In this document: one piece after another, positions 27,601-37,304 of the stretch
Numbering within the stretch: position 1 is the first letter of the stretch
How the letters are laid out: each line of letters opens with the position of its first letter
Assembly: GCF_028389875.1 (NCBI RefSeq)
Contig: NC_084668.1
Location: 32,842,993 to 32,906,992, forward strand
From: Rhea pennata
Lineage: Eukaryota > Chordata > Aves > Rheiformes > Rheidae
Direction: 5' to 3'
Length of the DNA: 64,000 nt
Made by a program: the position numbers and the translations under genes
Notes under the pieces: generated by a model
Seen by the model: the letters and a program-made list of their open reading frames with translations, nothing else
Told to the model about the DNA's origin: nothing
The model's database searches: none

Positions 27601-30600
27601 TCTTTCCATACTGGCTCTCAGAAGGAAAAATATACATTTTAAATACTCAAACGACCCTTCTAAGATTATTTGTTTAAATTATTATTGCTATTAAAAAAAA
27701 AGGATCAGGAATAACCATTAACATTTTCCTAGGTACACATAGTTTTATCTTACACAATAACAACCATATGGTTTTACAATTAGGCAAGTTAAAAACACAC
27801 TTACATGTAGCTGTTTAAGAGTACATTTTTGCATGTACAGAATAAATGGGACTATCAATGACATAATACTCTGAACTATAAAGGTCTTACTCAATTTACT
27901 ACAGTCAGTCAATTTTCTGTTATATTTTCAATTTCTACAACATGCTTACTCTACTATACCAACCCTTTTGATACTCCAGCTCTGTCATTTACTATCTTCA
28001 CCTCTTTCACACAGCCATACTGTGCAAAGAACTTCCTTAGGTCATTTTCATTAGTCTAGTAAAATAAATCAAGAGACAAAAAGAAGAAAAGTTGGTTTGC
28101 ATAGTCAATCAATGAATATACTTTGAATAAAGTTTACCACAAACTAATTATAATCCTTGATGCAATTTGTGTGGAAGAATGAGCACGTACGTGCATCACA
28201 GCAAGAAACAAGAAAACAGCCTCACTTTTTAATTCCTCCATCTCATATTCAGCAATAATGCTAGAAATTCACTAAAATAATAAAATTTATATGCCAGCAG
28301 ATTTAGATAACAATTATTCCTTTACAGATAAGATTAAAATTCAAATATAGCTAACTTGGTTCTGTAGTTTCTATAAATTATGTACTAGAACACAATTTAA
28401 AATATGAAACAGTTGTAATGTTCTCAAGCTTCAAACCAGCAGAGTATGTAGGCTTCTATGAAGAATTCGCACAGGTCACACAAACACACAAATCATTAAC
28501 TCACAGACTTTATCATTAAGTCCATGCAAAACACTCTGATCCATCTGTCTGAAGTACATTAAACATAAGACCCTGCAGAGAAAGAGGCAGAGAGAGACCC
28601 CATGCAGAACTCCCGATCAGAAATCAGGCAAGAAGAGGCACTTTTAATGGAGAATAAATTGCATATCCTTAAAGAAAACCGTTCCCGACTTAAGCACGTG
28701 AAGTAAATGCACTGCTGGACTATGTGAATGCTCCTCTTCCCTCTGCAAATTAATTTTCCCTAACAATGCGTGGTGTTTAGGGCACCATATTCTTGAACAC
28801 CACACTACAGATTTTCATGTTCCGTTCTGCATGGTCCTTTGTTAATACTACAGCTCATGCTGGAAGGAAGTGTGTGGATGTGCATGGATCTCTATATGCC
28901 TCAAGCAACTTCTATGTTCATCTATATGTTTCACTATTTTAAGGAATTATATTAGAAGTACTATTGTACTTCTAAGTAGCTATCTTTTATTAATTTTAAA
29001 TGCATGCATACAATTTAGCAAACTCTTCTCTTGCACATCCAAGGTGTTTCTGCCTTATTTGAATTTGAGAAATAAGAGGTTTTCTTTAAAAAAAAAAAAA
29101 AAAGACACCACCACAAAGCAAACAAATACCCCTCTGTAAACTCTTAAGTCAAAATAAACCACTGATGGTAGAAGACTGTGCTATTTCCCTAACTGATCCT
29201 AACTGATCACATTAGAAAATACACACCCACTGAGAGAGTATGGGGAATAATGACAAACATGAGTGTATCTGAACAGGTAAAATGCACTTCAGTGTTTCAC
29301 TGAAGCTCAGTAATCATCTCTTCTCCTTGGAAACTGCCTGCACCAGTCCCCAAGCAACTATCAACCATGGAAAAGTTAAAAATACCGAATGGAGTCCAGA
29401 ACTACTCTCCTGAATGGATGACCACGCTTGACATCTGAACAGAAGTGTAAAGGGCTGTATATACAGAAACACAAATTCAGTCGAACAACTGATAGCATAT
29501 ACTGTAAAACTGTTTTATATGTGGTAAAGAACTAATATGGCTGAGTAATGAAAAGCATTAATAGAGTACAAAAGACTCTAGATTTACCCTCCCCTTAAAT
29601 TTTCTCCTTTAAGCTTGTAATTTTCTCCTTTAAACTTACCTGCTTAGAAATGAAAGCCCTATAAAGGAGACTCCCCATTTCTAGGAGATTATTTCAATCA
29701 CAATCTTGTAAACTGTAAAGATTACGTGCAGCTCAGCTGCTTCAACAAGATGAGAATAAAAAGCTATGACAAAATTGTTAAAACATAATATAGTCTGAGC
29801 TAAAGCTTCATACAACACCTACAGGATGTGGAGAATGTATACACACAGGACAATAAACTTCAAAACTCAAAGGCTTATATACAGAACCTATACTGATAAA
29901 GGAAAGTAGGAAGAGAATGCTGTTCTCAGAGATCCACAGGGAGGTTCACAAGCATCTGCATAAACATGGTATCTAAAGGTTTGCCAGAAAACATTCAGGA
30001 CTTGAGTCCTTTCCTTCTCATGACACTTGCTTTCTTAAGAACTTGCTAGGTTCTTAAGAAAGGCTAATGTTGAGCCTTCACTCAGGTCAAAGATGCACAA
30101 CACCTAACATTAAAGAAAGATGCCTTCAGATCTATGCAAAAAGTTACCTAACTGTAAATTTAAGTTTTTCCTAAAGCTTTAACAGTCCATTTCTCTCACT
30201 GAATGGTTCTCAAAATAGGAGACCAGATGCTTTCTTTCACAAATAGTAATCATTGCTATGGTGCTGAACCAAATGGAAGTGTTGGGCAAAATGGTAAAAG
30301 AGATGAAAGACTGAAAACTAAATTGCCTTCTGGGAAGAAGTGTCCACTTTTCACACACACACACACACACACAGAGATTATTAAATTACACTAAATGCTA
30401 TATGTAATAAAGAAATTGTACATATGTTTCTATCATACTTGCTTATTACTACTGACTTCTTTGAAAAGAATAGACACTTCTAAAGAACTGCTATATCAGA
30501 ATCTTCTAGCAGCTTGGGGTACAAACAGTCAATTTAGTGGCAAAATCAGGTAAATCAAGACTTAAAGCTTTAACATGCTATCAATTGAAACATTTCAGTG

Positions 30601-33600
30601 AAAAGCCACTTATCATCTGAATAAACACACTTACAATCATTTGCATCTCACATTTTCCCTACTGAACTTTAAAGTTATAAAATATCAGTTAGAAGCAAAA
30701 TTAGTAAAAAGATACCTTAAAATCAATTCCTCCTACAAAGATGCGATTAGGAATAACTGTTCCAAACCTTGGGGCACTGGTTGGATTATTTAAAGGCACC
30801 GGTGACACAGTGTTGGGAGACGGAGATAGAGATTCTGTTTGCGTCTGATTTGTGGTCTGCTGATTGAAAGAAAATATTTTCAAAGATATTTTCAATACCT
30901 TACATAATATAAGCCATTAAGTCAAAAAATTATAAACAGAAAACACATATGGAATTTTTTGAGGAGCAAGCGAATGCTGTACAGTTGTGAACATTAACTA
31001 CACCTATTTCTATACAGTATCCACTTCAGTAAAGCATTTAAACATAAGCTTAGTTTTAAGCATTTCAGTACCTTTTTGAATAAAAATACTCACCATTTGC
31101 ACAGTCTGAAATTTGAACTATATTTTAATATCATTCTGAATTAGACGTTTAGAGTCCAATCCTCAATTTTCATTAATTATTAATTCTTATTTTTATGCTT
31201 GCACAGCACCCTGCTGTAGGAAGACAAAATTATGATTTCTATTTCAGATTAATTTATAGCCAGTAGAGGCCACTTACTTTAAGCCTATATGGAAGGGCTC
31301 TTCAAATACAACTAAACAGGTCAAATGTTTTGAACATATTATCTCCAAAACACACATCTATAAAATTCTGTTCACTGCAATAGCTAGGGCTTAACTTTCT
31401 GCACGCTGAGCATCTGTAATTCCACCACATAAAACCAGCAAGTGGGCATCTGACCAGAAAGGCAGCTGAGGACTAGTACTCCAATTCAGTAGACTCACTT
31501 GGTCCACACACAGTGTGCAAAGTGACCCTACAGGAAATTCTCTCTGCAAAAAGAAGAGCCAAATGCTCTTGCCCCAGCAGGGGAAAGGAATGCAGCACAG
31601 TTGGAACTTCATGAAACCGCCATTAGTGAAGTCTGACTGATGTTTTAACTTTCACCATGCTTACATCCATGAACTGCAAAACAATACAGACTTGCATCTC
31701 ATTGGAAAATCTCTTCAGAACAGACTACTCACACTACCCTTAGGCAGTCAATCCTAACTTTGAGATGTCAGCTGCAAAGCAGCCATCCAGTACTGGACTC
31801 CACTAACAGAAATTGCAGTAGAGGCTTCAAGACCATTTTGACTGCACACAAGCAAACCTGAAAGTTTACTTATATTCTGTACTGGAAGAGTAGATTTGTT
31901 CTCAAATGTGATTTTACTCTGCACAACTCTGATACCTACTTAAGAATCTGAAATGTATTTTTATTTTTGAAGGAACATATTATTTTCCACCATGTGTATG
32001 AAACCAGCCAATCCTTTTCTCTTCCTTCCCCTCCCCATACCAATTCTGGACAGCAGTGCTACAGACAGTACAACTAAGGAAGGAGCCAAAGTGAAAGACA
32101 AAAAGCTAGTATAAGCTACAGATACGGGATTAATAGTAAGCAGAATAGAAAAAAGTGAATTAAGAATCTGAGGCTCTTAGGCTCCTTTACCGCATTTGAG
32201 GAGACTCCGTGTTTTTTCCTACGACAGCATAACTGCTAAAATTTGTAGCTGAGAAGCAAAGGCAAGAGACATGAAAGCGCATTTTAGAATTAGAAAGCTA
32301 CTACATCTAATATGAACTTCTTTTCACTTCATGCAGTATTCGATCTTCTAGCTTCCACAGGAAACCAGAGTAGAAATTTAAGTCCTCTTAAATGGGTCTT
32401 CTCACAGAAATCTCTCATTTATTTACACTGTTTTACTTCTCTGTCTCATTTATTCACAAGACAACACCTTGTCCCTGTGAGCAGCATTTTCTGTATTTTA
32501 AGCATTCCTGGATAAAAACAAATCCCTTATCTTTGGGAGAACACACACAAAAATGAAGGCGTAAGGCAGACAGCTATACTGAAAGGAGAAAGGGAGAGAT
32601 CAACTATTAGAAGGAATGTTAGGAAAGAAAGTTGACCTTTTGTTTGCCCTGCAAGCCCTTCTAGAATTATTTGAGATTTCCATAACTACCTGAGAATTAG
32701 TTTTATTAATTATGATTAATTTTTGTTATCATTGTTTTGGATACCTAAAAGACGATAGATCTAGCTTAGTCCATGACAGTTTAGTCTTGGGAAAAAACAA
32801 ACCTTTTACTAATTTACTAAAATGTATACATTTGGGGCAGAGAAAAATCTCAATCTTTTCCCTGACCTATTCAACAGAAAGTATGTCTTCCTCCGGCGGG
32901 GAATACTATCCCAGAGTAATTGAAAGCACAAAGCCAAGAATATTAAACTCCTTAATGCAAAAGAAACACTGTGCTTCAAAATAAAAAGATAATTATTAAA
33001 TAATTAACTAAATCCTTTAATCTAGCAGCAGGCTTGTCCCATACCTGTTATCAAATGAAATGCTCAGCTTCTCCATGTAGAGGAATACATTACTAACCAC
33101 AACAAGAACAGAACAGATAGGTCCTTGTGCTGAAGAAATATTTACTTCAGTGAGCTCACTAATTCTTTCTAAAAATAAACTTCATTGTTTTGGTAAAGCT
33201 CTTGGGGAACTGACATCAAAATAACATCTCAGCTCCCAGTTTTCTGGGAGATCAATCTAATCTTTCTGCTGTACTTGGGGGTTTTGAATAACAACTGGCT
33301 GGTTGTCAATTTAACAGTCTTACCTGCAGATAACCACAAGTTGTACTCCTCTATATAACTAAGAAAAATGGAGAAGAATACTCTGATAACTTTAAATTGC
33401 CGTTTGAGAGGATGCAGAAGGGTGCATCTCACCTACCCTCTTGTTTAATACTCCTTTTAAGTCTAAGGGAGTCTGCAATACGTACAGAAGCTTAAGTATA
33501 CCAATATACTGATACAACAAAATTTAGGCCTCTTCTACCAGTCTAGCTGAGGTGTTGGTGACAGAATGACAGAATCAATGTGAAAAACATAGTTGATGTA

Positions 33601-36423
33601 GTAAGGAACTCTGAACTGATCAGTGTTTTATTTTGAGGGCCTATTTCATCCATCCAAGGATTTAAAACCCTGTATTCCCATAAATTGCACTGCTCTAGGC
33701 AACAATGACTTGTACTATTTCCTCTCCCGTCTGTGACTAGCTATGATATTTTTAAATTATACAAATCTTGTCGCAACACTCAACCAACTAAATACACTGT
33801 GGAAAGGCTAAGTTTGATGGATATTCAACAGTCAATGAGCGTAAGAAGAATTAACATAAAAAGCAATACTTTTATATCTAGATAGAAGGAGATACTCCAA
33901 ACTGCAGACTAAGGTGGCTCCGAATCTGTCTCTGTGTACCAGCAAAGACTGATACTACAGCAGACTGATACTGAAGATTTGTAAGCATAAATCTTCACTG
34001 GTTGTAATGATCATTCACAAGATAATCTGGCACAAACTAGGCAACTCTGACCTATTGCTGTAAATTATTCCCAGCATCTACAGGTTCAAGAAAGGATAAT
34101 TTAAAGGCCTCATCCAAATACTCTAATATTTTAAAGTAAAATTTGGCTTACATTCTGAAATCTGTTTAAAAATTCAAACAGCATACAATGCTCTGTTCAG
34201 GAGTGATCACCTTTCTCTGTGCAAAAATTATATTAAATCTGAATTCCATAATAAGGGACATAACATAAATCCTACATTACAGCAACCATACTGGTTGAAA
34301 CCAAAGACCCATGCCATCCACTGCATTGTGACAGCAGTGAGAAATCAGATGCCTGTGGAAAAAAGAAAGAACAGGGCACACACAACATACTTCCCTCTGA
34401 AGTATTCTTCCAACTGTGTAAGGCCCCGGCACTTCTGGGTAAATAACTCACAATTACTAGCACATGACAAAAAATTAGAAGAGACGCATGTACCAATTGA
34501 GGATTAAATCAATGAAAAATTTGATTTTGCATCTTTTGAACTAGTAATGAACAAAATTTGGTAACTTCAGTAATAAGCGTCTAACTTGAAGAAGTATTTT
34601 ACGTTTTAATGTAGACTATTTCTTTCTTTTGTCATAACTGCACCTTGCAAGTGAGAGACTCTCAAACAACCAGGTCCCAATACAGTAACAAAAGTCATCA
34701 AAATACAGAGTTTTAAATACTTCAAAGTGCATGAACTTCCTCTCTTGAATTCAAATCCTGATGCTCAACGTGCATCACAGGTGCAATATTCCTCAGAAAG
34801 TCATCTGTACTACGGGGTGCAGGCACAAACTTCATTAATATCCTCAGCCTCTTGTTATGAAAGCATCATGTACCTCATACTATCTGTACTAAGCTTAGTC
34901 TTTCCTATGACTTTTCAGTCTCCTGCAAAGTTCAGAAAGAAAGAAAATTCAAGAGTTACTAAAATATAGTAAGTTTACCAGTCTCAAGTAGATAGCAGTA
35001 ACGTCAAAATTACAGCATCCTACCCTCTGCTTGCTACTAACTCTCTTTTATAAACTATTTCAGTACTGAGAAACAGGGAGAGCTCTCTTAAACTCTTTCT
35101 GGATCTTGTTTTGGCTGCACTGGATGTGTCAACTTGCACGCCAAGAAAAAATCATAAACCCACAGTCCCAACAGCTTTGGAAGAAAGCAAGCTTACTGCA
35201 GAGAACAACTTTGACGACAATGAAGCAAGTTACTTTCTTCATGTCTTAAAACAGAAACACCATTTTGTTTCTGTAATTATCTGGAAATTGTGTTCAGAAA
35301 TAGAGTATCAGAACTACAAAAGTAAGTAACACTTGACACCACAGTAAAAACCTATTCCTTACCTCAAGGATCTTCAATTTCACTTTCCTACACAAGTCTT
35401 AAGAGTTTTGTGTGTCTTACACACACACACAAAAAAAGAAGAAACGAGGAATTAAACACATCAATTACGAACTCCTCTATGCAGTAATGAACAACATATA
35501 TTAATATTTCTATTTTGATAATTAAGTGGTGTTTCCCCACTTTAATGCCATTGCAGCAGTAAGAAAACAGAATAAAAGAGATCTTTATGCTAACGTCATA
35601 TCACTTGTCTTATCATTTGTATATTTATGGTTTTTTAAACTCACTTAAGTTTGCATCATGTGACTTTATTTAAAGACGGTATATACATAAATCCAACAAA
35701 TTTACAATGCCTAACTTAGGACGTTTGGCAACTGTTCTCTGCCAGCATTGACAATTTTTTTTTGTTTGTTTTCCTGTTGAATATATGCATGGTTAGAAAA
35801 CTACACGCTACACAAACCAGGCGATTACTTCCACCTTCCAACAAACTTCTCCCTCTTTTTATGGTCTATATCTCACGACGCCAAAACCCAGACATGAGCG
35901 TCTCCCAAGTATTTACAGTTTCACCTCAGCTATGTACGTCTCCAAACCACCACCCCGATCGGGCACCTACAGCAGCCGCAGTTTGACGACCCCCCTCCAC
36001 CCCCCCCACACCCCCCGGGGCAGCGCAGCACGAGGAGTCGCCAGGACGGGGGGCGGTAACCGCCGGGCTGAGGAGAAACCCGGCAGGCCGAGCCCCGCGC
36101 GGGGAAAAGCCGTTACGCGCGGCAGCTGCCGCTCGCCCCGACGCCGGGGCAGAGGCTGAGGGCGGTTCGGGGCCCCGAAGGGGGCGGCCCCGCGGGCAGC
36201 CGCGGCCCCGCGCCGGGGCCGGGCCCGGGCCCGGCCGCCCTGAGGCGGCGCCAACCACCCCCCTCCCCCCCGCCCCCGCGCGCTTTTGGCGGGAAGGCCA
36301 CGCTCGCCGCGGCCCTGAGGGCGAGGCACGGGCCGCGGCTCGGCTCGGCCCGGCCCGGCCCCGCTGCGGCCGGAGCGGCTCCCCCGGCCGGGCCCCGCTC
36401 CTCACCGCGCCGTCGGGCTCCAT
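6638..36423 (-). CDS. BOLL: BOLL, boule-like RNA-binding protein (11 coding exons, spliced)
   Basis: BOLL belongs to the DAZ family. It is a cytoplasmic RNA-binding protein of germ cells that binds mRNA 3' UTRs and promotes translation needed for meiosis and spermatid development. Eleven exons were joined by hand; every junction is GT-AG and the frame stays open for 294 codons, close to the roughly 283-295 residues of mammalian BOLL. The RRM spans about residues 42-120, with RNP2 (IFVGGI, 46-51) and RNP1 (KGYGFITF, 84-91). A single DAZ motif ([20 protein letters not shown]) starts at residue 134. A Q/P/Y-rich tail follows and ends in LWSIHY. The start is the ATG at 36423 in a CpG island, giving MEPDGA before [10 protein letters not shown], which parallels the mammalian N-terminus. 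The C-terminal third is the more diverged part. The UTR ends are not fixed by the sequence. Confidence 0.93.
7066..7088. repeat. poly-T run (23 bases)
   Basis: An uninterrupted T23 in BOLL intron 10, read as A23 in the sense direction of the gene. No retroposon body was recognised next to it. Confidence 0.95.
9720..9890 (-). CDS. candidate alternative terminal exon of BOLL (56 codons)
   Basis: This open segment in intron 10 starts directly after a good acceptor (pyrimidine-rich CCCATTTCCTGTGTTAATACAG, ending at 9891). In phase 0 it reads [56 protein letters not shown] and a TAG. The phase matches the end of exon 10. Composition (PPTPPE, acidic and basic residues, no low complexity) looks more protein-like than the surrounding AT-rich translations. 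I do not recognise the peptide. It could be a terminal exon, a cassette exon cut short by a cryptic donor, or chance. Confidence 0.35.
   Translation of the reverse strand, partial: VFMQLYRKPSQGTDVVLDEAPLPPTPPERADLNLNRFPRPVCQTTAQSLVLERGLE
11639..11737 (-). CDS. BOLL: BOLL coding exon 10 (residues 255-287)
   Basis: This 99-base exon encodes [20 protein letters not shown] then [13 protein letters not shown], the penultimate block of BOLL. The acceptor is ATACCAG and the donor GTAAGC. It ends in phase 0, so it can join exon 11 or either of the two candidate alternative last exons. Confidence 0.93.
11738..13204 (-). other. BOLL: BOLL intron 9
   Basis: A GTATTT...CCAG intron in AT-rich sequence. 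No repeat or additional exon was recognised. Confidence 0.75.
13205..13333 (-). CDS. BOLL: BOLL coding exon 9 (residues 212-254)
   Basis: This 129-base exon, in phase 0 at both ends, encodes [40 protein letters not shown] and VPE. It keeps the [14 protein letters not shown]...EGGC block of BOLL, with several conservative changes. The acceptor is TTTCAG and the donor GTATTT. Confidence 0.93.
13334..14579 (-). other. BOLL: BOLL intron 8
   Basis: A GTAAAT...TTTCAG intron. No element was recognised; the overlapping short open frames near 13877-14170 lie on both strands and lack splice or family support. Confidence 0.7.
14580..14627 (-). CDS. BOLL: BOLL coding exon 8 (residues 196-211)
   Basis: This 48-base exon encodes [16 protein letters not shown] and matches the [13 protein letters not shown] block of mammalian BOLL. 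The acceptor is ATGTAG and the donor GTAAAT. It is in phase 0 at both ends, so skipping it would keep the frame. Confidence 0.92.
14628..15619 (-). other. BOLL: BOLL intron 7 with old CR1 copy
   Basis: A GTATCT...ATGTAG intron. About 400 bases of it are a degraded CR1 fragment (see separate entry). Confidence 0.75.
14935..15355 (+). mobile_element. degraded CR1 LINE 3' fragment
   Basis: The plus strand shows the familiar 3' part of a CR1 reading frame and tail in order: GAGAGTCCAGCAGTGGGCCA, then TTCAGTCCTGAGAAGGCTAA, an ACTGGAAGAGGCTGTCCAGA block, and GTTGTGGAATCTCCATCGCT. Many substitutions and frame breaks show it is old. The terminal octamer repeats are lost. It lies antisense to BOLL. 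Confidence 0.75.
15620..15691 (-). CDS. BOLL: BOLL coding exon 7 (residues 172-195)
   Basis: This 72-base exon, in phase 0 at both ends, encodes [20 protein letters not shown] then YHYQ, matching the mammalian SRSV...SSPVMVAQP segment. Its acceptor (TTAAG) follows an almost pure T run (complement of 15695-15710), so homopolymer length may affect recognition. The donor is GTATCT. Confidence 0.93.
15692..17675 (-). other. BOLL: BOLL intron 6
   Basis: A GTAAGT...TTAAG intron whose acceptor end is a T16 tract. A run of imperfect TATA/ATAGT palindromic sequence occurs at 16327-16386. No other element was recognised. Confidence 0.75.
17676..17803 (-). CDS. BOLL: BOLL coding exon 6 (DAZ motif, residues 130-171)
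   Basis: This 128-base exon begins with two bases completing Arg129 and continues [40 protein letters not shown] and WP. It contains the single DAZ repeat that mediates DAZ-family partner binding, nearly unchanged from mammals. The acceptor is TTTCAG and the donor a strong GTAAGT. Confidence 0.96.
17804..22052 (-). other. BOLL: BOLL intron 5
   Basis: A GTATGT...TTTCAG intron of about 4.2 kb. No repeat family or exon was recognised. The 143-codon minus-strand open frame at 21418-21849 has no family features. Confidence 0.7.
22053..22128 (-). CDS. BOLL: BOLL coding exon 5 (RRM end, residues 104-128)
   Basis: This 76-base exon encodes [20 protein letters not shown] then QIGIP plus the first base of Arg129. 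It covers the last RRM helix and strand and the basic [11 protein letters not shown] stretch shared by the DAZ family. The acceptor is ATTCTAG and the donor GTATGT. Confidence 0.95.
23111..23170. repeat. 30-bp tandem duplication
   Basis: Two head-to-tail copies of a unit beginning AGAAAGAGGATAAACTATTG differ at a single base (A/G at the third position). They lie about 65 bases left of the CR1 3' end at 23236. Confidence 0.93.
23236..23800 (-). mobile_element. 5'-truncated CR1 LINE
   Basis: Read on the minus strand, it ends with the avian CR1 terminus: GGTTGGACTAGACGATCTCC, then CCCTTCCAACCTTACTGATT and CTATC, with a reduced octamer tail. It closely matches the 3' part of the copy at 59201-60975, so both belong to the same or sister subfamilies. 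It encodes only the end of ORF2 and is interrupted. A perfect 16-bp tandem duplication at 23501-23532 is absent from the other copy. It inserted in the same orientation as BOLL transcription. Confidence 0.93.
24100..24560 (+). mobile_element. ancient CR1/L3-like LINE fragment
   Basis: Phrases typical of old CR1/L3 ORF2 are present in order on the plus strand: GATGATACAAAAGCAGGAGG, GAAATTCAATAGTACAAAAT, a GTTGGGAACTCATCAACTGA block, GAGAAAGACATAGATACTAA and GTACCAGTAAGGCTTCACTT. The copy is heavily mutated and the limits are approximate. Confidence 0.6.
25546..25600 (-). CDS. BOLL: BOLL coding exon 4 (RNP1, residues 86-103)
   Basis: This 55-base exon completes Gly85 and encodes [18 protein letters not shown]. 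It carries the RNP1 aromatic residues Tyr86, Phe88 and Phe91 that stack on RNA. The acceptor is TTTAG and the donor GTAAGT; it ends in phase 0. Confidence 0.95.
25601..27963 (-). other. BOLL: BOLL intron 3
   Basis: A GTTGGT...TTTAG intron with a weak donor. No repeat or gene was recognised inside; overlapping open frames near 27477-27694 lack support. Confidence 0.75.
27964..28055 (-). CDS. BOLL: BOLL coding exon 3 (RRM, residues 55-84)
   Basis: This 92-base exon encodes [20 protein letters not shown] followed by [10 protein letters not shown], the helix 1 to strand 2 part of the RRM. The acceptor is ACTAG. The donor GTTGGT is weak (no purine at +3), and the exon ends with two bases of the Gly85 codon. 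A Cys stands at residue 69, where mammals usually have Ser. Confidence 0.94.
28056..30715 (-). other. BOLL: BOLL intron 2
   Basis: A GTATCT...ACTAG intron. It contains an A15 run near 29089-29103 and a (CA)11 microsatellite at 30352-30373. No other element was recognised. Confidence 0.75.
30352..30373. repeat. (CA)11 microsatellite
   Basis: Eleven uninterrupted CA units in BOLL intron 2; likely polymorphic. Confidence 0.95.
30716..30859 (-). CDS. BOLL: BOLL coding exon 2 (residues 7-54)
   Basis: This 144-base exon is in phase 0 at both ends. It encodes the S/P/N-rich leader ([20 protein letters not shown]) and the first RRM strand with RNP2 ([10 protein letters not shown]). The acceptor is AATCAG and the donor GTATCT. 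The leader is almost identical to the mammalian sequence, which makes the assignment to BOLL rather than DAZL firm. Confidence 0.95.
34280..34440 (+). mobile_element. probable ancient CR1/L2-like 3' fragment
   Basis: The string ACTGGTTGAAACCAAAGACC, then CATCCACTGCATTGTGACAG, CAGTGAGAAATCAGATGCCT and AAGAACAGGGCACACACAAC follows the word order of old amniote CR1-type 3' UTRs (accession-free recall of the family, not a database match). The limits and the exact family are uncertain. Confidence 0.4.
36284..36295 (+). promoter_or_regulatory. candidate E2F/E2F6 site (TTTTGGCGGGAA)
   Basis: A full consensus-like E2F site, about 110 bases inside BOLL intron 1 within the CpG island. E2F6 with the PRC1.6 complex silences germline genes in somatic cells through such sites. 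Its function here is inferred. Confidence 0.45.
36406..36423 (-). CDS. BOLL: BOLL coding exon 1 (residues 1-6)
   Basis: The 18 coding bases read MEPDGA, followed by the donor GTGAGG, and the exon ends in phase 0. The ATG lies in the CpG island, and the short peptide corresponds in position to the METES-type N-terminus of mammalian BOLL. The exon is too short to identify alone; it is chosen because it is the only in-phase ATG plus donor upstream of exon 2 in the island. The extent of the 5' UTR to the right is unknown. Confidence 0.82.
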
Positions 36424-37100
36424 CTGGCTGCGGGCGCGGCGCCGCAGCACGTTCCCGGCACGCGTCTCGCTGCTGGGCGGGCGGCGGCGGCCTCGTGCCC
36501 GGCCCGCGAGCGCCGGCGGAGCGCGGGGGCGGGCGGCGGCGGCGGGCGGGCCCGCGCGGGGGGCGGGGGCGAGCGCGCAGCCCAACCGGCGGCGCCCCGG
36601 GCAGGGGGCGGCTCTGCGGGCAGAGCGGGGCGAGGCGCGCGTTGATACCAGGGTTGAGGGACGAGGCCGGGCGAAAAGTGGTCCGGGAGGGACGCGGCCG
36701 CCCGCGCCGCCCCCTCTTCGCCGGGCGCCGCCGCGGGGCGTCCCCCCGCCCGGGGCTCCCGGCCGCTGCCCCCGCCGCCCCCCGCCCGGCACCGCCCCCT
36801 CGGCGGCGGCCCGCGCCCCCTGCTCCGCACGCCGCGCCGCGGCCGGGCAGCCGCTGCCCCGCCGCGGCCGGGCGCCCCCCGCCATGGCCGGCACCGGCTG
36901 GCGCTGTCACTCAGCGCCCGCCCGCGCGCCTCGCCGCGGCGGGCCCGGGGCGGCGGCGGCGGCTGCCGGGCGCTGCCGCGGCGAGGGGATGGCGGCGGCG
37001 GCGGCGGCGCGGCCCGACCCCCCCCCCGGACGCGGGGGCTGCAGCGCCCGGGCCGCCTCCCGCGCGGCTGCCGGCCCGGGCCGCGCTGCTGGAGCCGGGC

Positions 37101-37126
37101 CGAGCCGAGCCGAGCCGAGCCGAGCC
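37101..37126. repeat. CGAGC pentanucleotide tandem repeat
   Basis: About five CGAGC units in a row within the CpG island upstream of BOLL (TCGGCTCGG on the other strand). A related but imperfect CTCGGC/CCCGG stretch occurs at 36337-36362. Confidence 0.9.
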
Positions 37127-37298
37127 GGAGCCCGCCGTGGTTTGGGCTCGTGGCCGCGGGAAGGGCGCCGAGCCCCAGATGAGCTCCCGGCGCTCCTGCT
37201 GCAGGTTTCCCAGAAGAGCAGCTCAGCTGGGGGTTTCTGTCGGCCTTTAATGAGCAGCACTGCCAGCAGCTGCCCATCGGCGTGTTGCATCCAGTCTG

Positions 37299-37304
37299 CA
37301 CGTG
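37299..37304. promoter_or_regulatory. candidate E-box (CACGTG) upstream of BOLL
   Basis: A palindromic CACGTG about 0.9 kb upstream of the BOLL ATG, at the edge of the island, inside TGCACGTGCA. MAX/MGA of PRC1.6 bind this sequence. A single hexamer is weak evidence. Confidence 0.3.

Larger units (their letters stand above)
30860..36405 (-). other. BOLL: BOLL intron 1
   Basis: A GTGAGG...AATCAG intron of 5.5 kb. Its right end is in the CpG island. An ancient CR1/L2-like fragment lies at about 34280-34440. No additional exon was recognised. Confidence 0.75.
35985..37250. promoter_or_regulatory. CpG island at BOLL promoter and first exon
   Basis: An abrupt change from AT-rich DNA to extremely GC- and CpG-rich sequence covering BOLL exon 1. 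It includes poly-C runs (35991-36018), GGC triplet runs (about 36949-37009) and GC boxes. BOLL is a germ-cell gene; in mammals its CpG promoter is controlled by methylation (family knowledge). Transcription probably starts between the ATG at 36423 and about 37000, but no TATA box or clear start was seen. The long open frames here on both strands are by-products of GC content. Confidence 0.85.
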
